Below, one piece after another: positions 56,562-64,000 of a DNA stretch of 64,000 nucleotides. The notes under the pieces are model-generated. The model was not told the DNA's origin, did no database searches, and was given only the letters and a program-made list of their open reading frames with translations. The stretch is from Prinsepia uniflora (Eukaryota > Streptophyta > Magnoliopsida > Rosales > Rosaceae), in the NCBI GenBank assembly GCA_032719365.1, contig CM064867.1, positions 43,859,651 through 43,923,650 on the forward strand, given 5' to 3'. The position numbers were made by a program, and so were the translations under genes. Each line of letters opens with the position of its first letter. The stretch's first letter is position 1.

Positions 56562-59319
56562 TGTAACGACTCGAAAATTCGAAAAAGGAAAACTAGGAAA
56601 ATTTGAAGGAAAATGACGAATTTGCCCATAGAATTGGGTGAATAGTTGACTTTTGGTTCGAGCGGTCAAACGGACTTTGACCGGAGATTGTGACGTAGTT
56701 CGGGACTTCATAAGTTCATAGAGAGGTGGCACGTCCGATTCCGACATTCGAGGAGAAAGTTATGATGTTCGGAAGTTCAAGGGTAATTTGGTAATTTGAT
56801 TAAAAAGTGGCAATTTGTTGACTTTTCAAACGACATGGACTTTTCATGTAATTCGAAGACTGTTAGATAGGTCCCGAGACGCTGAATTCGTAGATAGGAG
56901 GCATCCGTCAATCGGAGGTCAGATACGAAAGTTGCGGGTCTGCGAAGGCTAAGGGCATTTTGGTAATTATTTGTGCTGGGGTAAAATGGTAATTTAATCA
57001 GTACTAGCTGATTTAGCCATGTTAATGGTGTATTAGGCTGAATTAAAGACACATGTACTTGCTATTTTGGATGAGGATTCATCATTTAGTGACATCTGTC
57101 ACTTGGTGACAGAGATTAGTGGCTTTGATTGCTGTCTGATGTTGGATAGGATATATGTGATTCAAAATCGTGTGTGTGCGTGTTTCCCCTCAACCAAAAA
57201 TAGGCCATGAATACAATTGATCATTGATCTCAGGTGAAAATCAAACCCTTAGGCTGAGATTGTGAGAAATTAAATTAAAATTTAGAGAGGAAATACAAGG
57301 AATGAGAAGAAGTTGAACAGCTGGAACCGTGCAGGAAACCCGAAACCCCATCCGAAATCCTTGATAGAGAGCTTGAATTTGAGTTCGAATTTGTGTAATT
57401 AATTGGTGAAAGAAAAAATGTTTGGGTGAGCTTATTAGACCCTAGACGGGTTGAATGCCACCAAAATCGAAGAGAATTGGAGAGGAATGATCCTAGACAG
57501 ACCCTGGTTTTAATTTGAAAATCCATCTTTGAGTTCGATTACTTGGAAGGAATTAAAGTTACAATTGGCATCGAAAACAAGTTCATAATAGTCCCTCCAA
57601 GCTTTTAGATGGATCAATTGAAGAAAACTAATTGGAATTGATGAAGTTCGATGAATGAACAGTGCTCGAATGTTCTTCGAATAATCGAGTTCGAACTGAC
57701 GGATTGAGGTAAGTTATAGTGTAATCGAGATTTCAGAACCCTAATTAGACTCCTAATGATGCTATAAGAGGACTCAATTGAAGGAATTAATGAATAATAG
57801 ACAGGAATTTAGCCGGCTCGAGATGCGGTCTAACCAAACCCGTTTTACAGACAAACGGGTGGGAACGATGAACAGTCATAGTTACTGTAGCAGGCGCGTG
57901 GACTCACGCGCAGCCTTTTGCGGCAGCGCGTGGGGGTGCCTGAGTGGGAATCCCGAGGTGAGTTCAACATGATTTTTGCCCCATTTCATGTAACGAATAT
58001 TTTGGCACTGGTTTCGAGGAAATCAGACACCATTTCGTTAGTGTTATGTATATCCGATGTTTAGTATACGTTTAAAATACGTATTTATATCCCGAAAAGA
58101 TTGGGGAAACTTATATGAGGTATATTGAAATTTTAGTAACCCTCGATAATGATTTTGGACAGGAATGGTGACTTCCAGAATTTACGGAAAAACGTGCAGC
58201 CCGGAAAGCGAGCGATATGGACGGTGTGTGAGTGGACTTTTGTTTTATACCAAGAATGCATGCATATATGTTTTAAATGCTTTATTATATGATTTCAAAT
58301 GATTTGGCGTGATTGATGTTTCGATATGATGATTTCCAGATTTTGGGAATATTATATTATTTTATATGATTTTGGGCACGATTTTCGAGAAAACTGTGAA
58401 ATTGCTGTTTTGGGTGAAGGCCCGAGATTTGAGATTGGTTTTGACTCGAATTATGAGCCAGGAAATTGATTTGGTGGATTTGTGATGCTTTTTGGATATA
58501 TTCTATGGATTTATGTTTTTGGCTGAGACCCTGTATTGAAAATGGTTTTGATTTCAAATGCAATTGTTTTTCACTGGTTTTCATGGTGATGTTATGTTGC
58601 GGACATATAGGGCTTTCGGGTAGGAATATATTTACCCCGAAGTGTACCCTGGATATTAGGGCTTCCGGTTGAGAATGTGTGTCCCCGGAATGAACCCTGA
58701 AGATAACGCTCGCCTCCGGGATGGGATGTGTTTGCCCGGAGAGGTCACATATAACGAACTGTTGTCGTGTAGCCGACGGAGGCTCGGCTCAGATCCGATG
58801 TGCTAGATTATATAGAGATCGGTCGGTGATATGTTCACGACGATCTGGATTGTCGGCTGGTGATGTGTTCACAGCGACGAATGCTCGGATTTTGAGCGGT
58901 CCTTGAGCTTATTGATTTGCACACGTTGCAGGGATAACGGGACTATATGAGATTGGATATGGAAATGAGTCCCGTGGTTTTATTGAGATTTGTGATTTAT
59001 AAACATTGGTGCCCAGATATATTTTAGTCATGATTTATGATATGCATGCATGTTTGTGAAATTGGAGGGTAAGAAGGTATTTTGATAAATGTATTTCTAA
59101 AAGTTTGTTTTGTCCACTCACATCTTTTCTATTTTATTGACCCTCCATGTCGTGGCGCAATGATCGGGGCTGATCGGGAGGTGGAGGCATGAGTAGGCAC
59201 AGGTACGGTTATCCCTTGTTTGGCAAGTGTTGAGGGTAATTTCGGAACATCAGTTGACTTGTCAGATGGGAGTAGGACTGGGCACGGTTATCTATGTCCT
59301 TCAGGGACGGGTCCTATCA
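56562..59319 (+). repeat. 5' LTR of element G (2758 bp)
   Basis: TGTAACGACTCG...TCCTATCA. Two U3 modules (56630-56780, 56805-56960), palindrome AGTGACA-TC-TGTCACT (57088-57103), donor-like GAG|GTAAGT (GT at 57709-57710, the best consensus in the window), cassette arms at 58228-58237 and 59112-59121, and an acceptor-like site reduced to CCTCCATG. GCATGCA words lie inside each arm (58255-58265, 59041-59051). Confidence 0.88.
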
Positions 59320-59322
59320 AAT

Positions 59323-59334
59323 TGGTATCAGAGC
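59323..59334 (+). other. Primer binding site of element G
   Basis: TGGTATCAGAGC, perfect, three bases after the LTR end. Confidence 0.95.
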
Positions 59335-59754
59335 ACTAGGTTGCTGATTCTGTTGCCACATCATGCCTCCGAAACGTAAGCCTCGTGCGCGACCTGGTAG
59401 TGAGACGGGTATACGAGGGAATATGAGACCTCGTGATTGATCTCGGAATGAGATTGACCCTGGATTGGGGGTCAGATGTTAATTAGTGTACACTGTGAGA
59501 TACTAACTTTTAAACACGGATTTGTGTGGGTCCCAAGAATGAATGAGCCCAGAGGCTAGAAAGGTAGCACAAATGGGAAGATTGGACCCAGGATGAGATG
59601 ATTCTCAGTGGATTCCTTAAGTGGAATGTGTATCTAACGAGTCTAGAATATGATGGGATATCCCTTAGGCCTTATGGGTCATATAAGATGTGGTTCACCA
59701 GCAGTAATTGCTCGATGACCGGGTATGCCAATGATGGCATGGATGATTGTTAGG

Positions 59755-60061
59755 AGTTTGGACTTAAAAGGAGTCAAGATTGGACTCGAAAAGAGTCAAG
59801 ACAGGAAAATGAGACTCAAAGGGAGTCAGGAGATCGGTTAGGACTCGAGATGAGTCATGGTAATGTATCAAGGCTCGGGATGAGCCGTAAAGGTTGAAAT
59901 ATACTGTGGTTTTTGACACGGCCAACCCTTGCTTGAGGAATGTTTGGCTCCTGGAATGCCAAGGACTAGTATAAGGCCAGATACTGATTGGGTTATGAAT
60001 TTATGGATTGGCATTATTTAACCCTATTTACTAGACTTATGAATTTGGATGGGTCGTGTCA
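59755..60061 (+). repeat. Probable LTR-end fragment inside G, with hairpin phrases
   Basis: It ends GGATGGGTCGTGTCA, the terminal sequence of the F-type LTRs, but no primer site follows. Upstream are five phrases in a row that form stems: GACTC-GAAAA-GAGTC, GACTC-AAAGG-GAGTC, GACTC-GAGAT-GAGTC, GGCTC-GGGAT-GAGCC and a weaker first copy. The left edge is uncertain. Confidence 0.5.
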
Positions 60062-62972
60062 ATTTCACTTAGTGATTGAAAGTTCGGGCAGAGACCCGGA
60101 GTATACAGAGATTTAAACTTAGGAGATGGTCCAGTTCAGTGGGACGCCAGTTGGGTCCACTGAGGGATAAAGTGCTAAGGTTAATTGCTCAGTAATTGTT
60201 CATGATTGTGGGTCGTCTGGTCACATTATAAAGAAAAGGTATATCAATTGACAAGTGATAGAGGCCCCAGTTGGGGTGCAATGGAGAAGGGATTGGCACC
60301 TATAGTGATTGTTGATGTGACAGGTGATGGAAGAGTTGGTGGGGCCCATGGTGGACCGTAGGGGCGTGGTCAGTTGGGACCACATACTCGAGGATTACAG
60401 TTACTAGAAGGAGGTCTTAGTAACCCCTAGAGTGATGACCTGTACACCTATTACTTGTGGTCATGACATATGTATTTGGTAGGTCCCAAGCTATCCACTC
60501 TCCCATGTCTTGAGATTGTACATTGGACGGATATGGAGATGTCTGTGATTGGTTAAGGTATGGCTGTCGGCGAGTGGACTAGAGCTACAGATGCAATAAA
60601 GTTGATGATATATATGTGTTAATCTTGGTAATTATATATGGTGAAATTGGTGATCCATAAGGGGGGTAGACCCCTTTGATGTGAGGCTACCCAGGATGAT
60701 TGGTGGTATTCGCCTAGTGGCTGACCTAGGGTATTCCTGGACTTGGATGATTTGGACGTAATCCTTGGGATGGATTGATTGATGACATAGGGTACCTCTA
60801 TCGAGTATGTCGATTAGAGAGCGATATGTGGAGTCCAGGATTACCAGAGGTTGTATTTCAGGGAGACTCGAGGATGTTACCCTCTAGAATGATATTGAAC
60901 CTCACAATCAATGGACTGTTGGTAAGAGGTAATCAAAGTTCACTGGTCAGATGTGTGGCATATGTGATTAGTGTATGAGATGCCTAGTGATGCCTGAAGA
61001 TGTACGGATTTTTCAAAATATTTCCTGGGATTTTTCCAGGATGAGAAGTTGAGTTGATCATGGAGATCTTGTCGAGTATACGAGTTGTTTCTCGAACGCC
61101 CTGGTATGTGGCACCTACGGAGTCATAAAGACTGAAGGTGCAAGTACAGCACTTGGTAGATATGGGTTCATTCAGCTCAATGTTTCCATGAGGAACCCAG
61201 TGGTATTAAAGAGGAAAAAGGAGACAATGGTCCGAGCGTACATGTCGATTTTGGACAACTTAACAAGGTAACACTATGGGATCAGTATCCCTTATCACGA
61301 GCTAATGATTTGTGGTTCTGTTGGAACCATGTGATTATTGAGCCTATTGAAAGAGGCCAACATGGTGATGACTATTGGTATGAGGAAAAGAGAAAAAGAT
61401 GATGTCCGGATTGTTGTGGCTAAGGTTAGCCAATGGTGATGCCTTTGGATGGGCAAATGAACCGGTTATGTTTGTGAGCTGATGAAGCAGGTATTCTGAC
61501 CATATTTGGATGATGTATGGCATTATGGTTGATGATATGTTGGTGTACGCATATGTACGGATAGGCGTGTGATATACTGGACAGATGTATTGAATGCCGT
61601 CAGAGAGAAAAATATATGGTTGAATACGTGTTAGGTCTGGTTGACCAGAGTAGGTTTGGGGACCATCTACTAAGAACCATCGGGATTAGTGTGAATCCCA
61701 GGAGAAACAGATGTATTGGCCAATGGAAACTGTCATGGGGAAACATGAGTTGTTTTGAGCTTGGATGGATACCACAGAGGATTGTACATGGGTTCTCTAC
61801 AATGTTTTTTCAGTTATGGTGATTGACCCGGAAAGAGGTCAGAGTTATTGGAAATGAGAACTGAAATAGAATGATTACAAGTGGAGAAACAGTGACTTGT
61901 GTTTGATGTGACCCTTTCTGTCTGCATAGTGATATGTCACTATGAGATTTGGGATTTGGTGAGGTGCGGTAGCATAGGGCTGGGATGGCCGATGCTAGCT
62001 GAACCCTCGGGAGTTTTACTTTTCTTGTATGATTTGGGATCGACCATAGTGACCCATGGATCGAGTATGCAGAGGTCATACCTCTGGGAAGAAATGTACG
62101 AGTACTGTATCGACCATCAGGATTAGAAGTGATTAATAAATAGAAAAGGATCAATGTGTGATGAGGCGATGGTCAGGATACATTGAGATAGAGACCTCAT
62201 GGTCGGGTAAGGTATCATTAGTGGGGAGGTTAATCAGATAGCCGGTTGAGAATTGGCATGTTTGATAATGTAAGGATAGGTAGAATCCTGTTATTAATGG
62301 AACTCCATAGGATTGGAGCGGCACATGAGTTTTAATCATTTGGACTATTGGAGTCCAACTGCAGGATCATACTTGGTGTATGATGTTGGATGAAGTCGAG
62401 GTTAAGGAATGGATATGATTTGTGATATCGTATGAATGATTGTACTGAGTGCTAGTATTTGGCAGGAGGTAGGCATCAATGAGGCCTGTAAGGATAAACA
62501 CAACAGAAGGAAAGGTTTCATTCATTACACATAGTGACCCTGGGAAAGGGGTATGGAGTGATTGACTTAATGAGGGGAATGAGTTCTCGATTTGTTGGAC
62601 CTTTTGAGGTTATTAGCCTGGTGGCATATGCATGGTGATTTAAGCCATTGTACCATGTCATGAGTAGATGAAATGTGATTGGGATGATGAGATTAACACT
62701 TGTGATTACTGGATTGTGTATATTCGAACGTTGAGCGAGGCTTTGTATCCCGAGTTTGCTTGGATATGACTACCCGTGCGGTAGAGGTTACATAGAATTG
62801 TCGTGATGTTGGTTCACTAACGAGGACTGATTTGTCTTTCGATAAGTTTCATTATGAGTTATATTTGGTTGAACCAAAAGGCTATGTGGTTAATTATGTT
62901 TCTGGTTCACATACATATTCCTCGGGAGAACTATCATGGTATCTACTGATTGGAATTTCGAGGATGAAATGC

Positions 62973-62987
62973 TTTAAGGGGGTAGGG
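62973..62987 (+). other. Polypurine tract of element G
   Basis: TTTAAGGGGGTAGGG directly before TGTAACCACACGG. The preceding TTTCGAGGATGAAAT matches the other elements. Confidence 0.9.
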
Positions 62988-64000
62988 TGTAACCACACGG
63001 AAATTCGAAAAAGGAAAATTAGAAAAATTTGAAGGAAAATGATGAATTTGCCCCTAGAATTGGGTGAACGGTTGACTTTTGGTTCGAACGGTCAAACGGA
63101 CTTTAACCAATGATTGTGACGTAGTTCGGGATGTCACAAGTTCATAGACAGGTGGCACGTCCAATTTCAACATTCGAGGAGAAAGTTATGATGTTCGGAA
63201 GTTCAAGGGTAATTTGGTAATTTGATTAAAAAGGGGCAATTTGTTGACTTTTCAAACGACATGGACTTTTCACGTAATTCGAAGACCGTTGGATAGGTCC
63301 CGAAACGCTGAATCCGTAGATAGGAGGCATCCATCAATCGGAGGTCGGATACGAAAGTTGCGGGTCTGCGAAGGCTAAGGGCATTTTGGTAAAAATTTGT
63401 GCAGGGGTAAAATGGTAATTTAATTAGTACTGGCTGATTTAGCCATGTTAATGGTGTATTAGGCTGAATTAAAGACACATGTACCTGCTATTTTGGATGA
63501 GGATTCATCATATAGTGACATCTGTCACTTGGTGAGAGAGATTAGTGGCTTTGATTGCTGTCTGATGTTGGATAGGATATATGTGATTCAAAATCGCGTG
63601 TGTGCATGTTTCCCCTCAACCAAAAACAGAGCATGAACACAATTGGTCATTGATCTCAGGTGACAATCAAACCCTTAGGCTGAGATTGTGAGAAACTAAA
63701 TGAAAATTCAGAGAGGAAATACAAGGAATGAGAAGAAGTTGAACAGCTGGAACCGTGCAAGAAACCCGAAACCCCATCCGAAATCCTTGATTGAGAGCTT
63801 GAATTTGAATTAAGATTTTTTTAATTAATTGGAGGAGAAAATTTTTTGGGTGAGCTTATTAGACCTTAGACGAGTTGAATGACACCAAAATCGAAGAGAA
63901 TTGGAGAGGAATGAGCCTAGACATACCCTGGTTTTAATTTGAAAATCCATCTTTGAGTTCGATTACTTGGAAGGAATTAAAGTTACAATTGGCATTGAAA
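62988..64000 (+). repeat. 3' LTR of element G, cut by the window end
   Basis: It aligns with 56562-57576 with scattered substitutions. Two U3 modules (63050-63210, 63230-63370) and the palindrome (63514-63529) are present. Confidence 0.92.

Larger units (their letters stand above)
59320..62987 (+). pseudogene. Element G gag-pol, decayed
   Basis: Gag starts at 59363 with MPPKRKPRARPGSETG and stops after 25 codons. Later landmarks: LDDLDVILGMD, stop, L (about 60738-60782) and SPGLPEVVFQG (60831-60863), matching the protease region of A; QLNKVTLWDQYPL (61256-61294), an RT motif; and MVDDMLVY (61525-61548), the RT catalytic box with both aspartates. RNase H and integrase could not be traced. Frame shifts between these landmarks, unlike A and B. 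Confidence 0.8.
56562..64000 (+). mobile_element. Element G: degenerate chromovirus-type retrotransposon, 3' end outside the window
   Basis: 5' LTR 56562-59319, perfect primer site, gag start, decayed pol, polypurine tract 62973-62987 and the first ~1 kb of the 3' LTR. LTR subfamily as J. It is inserted in the 3' LTR of F; the right target duplication cannot be seen. The internal region is about 3.67 kb, shorter than A and B, so it carries deletions in addition to an inserted LTR fragment. Confidence 0.87.

Overview
This window is intergenic DNA from a flowering plant with a repeat-rich genome. I see no host protein gene. Almost all of it is nested LTR retrotransposon sequence, mostly from one broad group: Ty3/gypsy chromovirus-type elements resembling the Tekay/Del lineage. 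The evidence is a gag with a CCHC knuckle, then protease, reverse transcriptase, RNase H, integrase and a C-terminal chromodomain-like tail, an initiator-tRNA-Met primer site, 5-bp target duplications, and very long LTRs (2.3-3.5 kb) that begin TGTAA and end in TCA. A Cassandra TRIM carrying 5S-rRNA-like LTRs, found only in vascular plants, supports the plant assignment. The species cannot be named from the sequence.

Layout, left to right. 1-4180: the start of the internal region and the complete 5' LTR of minus-strand element D, which lies inside the 3' LTR of element A. 4181-13667: minus-strand element A, with a gag-pol frame closed by five stops. 13668-25210: LTR H (minus), split by complete minus-strand element B (14459-24552, target duplication GGTTA, gag-pol with six stops). 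25211-29573: a truncated plus-strand LTR (I), a plus-strand solo LTR (L) lying inside an 88-bp tandem array, and about 210 bp of unassigned sequence. 29574-42071 and 44950-45050: minus-strand element E, degenerate, with plus-strand LTR J in its 3' LTR, a foreign solo LTR (37616-39372, duplication GCAAT) in its pol, and a plus-strand LTR (42072-44949, duplication ACACA) in its 5' LTR. 44066-47447: a 985-bp tandem duplication of LTR plus flank. 47448-56561: very decayed plus-strand element F, containing a complete Cassandra and a solo LTR with target duplication GATTT. 56562-64000: plus-strand element G, inserted in the 3' LTR of F.

The gag-pol frames of A and B contain no frameshift: each is one continuous frame interrupted only by stops, and every stop whose original residue can be read from the other copy is a C-to-T or G-to-A change. 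This looks like mutation of silenced, methylated DNA.

The most unusual signal is in the LTRs. Unrelated LTR subfamilies share a common architecture: a U3 module with W-box-like repeats, a hyphenated GTGACA/TGTCAC palindrome, a short leader with a splice-donor consensus, arrays of TGACGTCA, CACGTG, TGACATGTCA and CCAAT motifs, and then a 0.6-1.4 kb cassette bounded by inverted repeats (GTGAGTGGAC ... GTCCACTCAC). The cassette is filled with short hairpin phrases whose two arms change together, and a CCCTTCAG/CCTCCAG acceptor-like site follows it. In B the TATA box predicts that about 2 kb of the LTR is transcribed, so these structures would lie in the RNA leader, probably within an intron.
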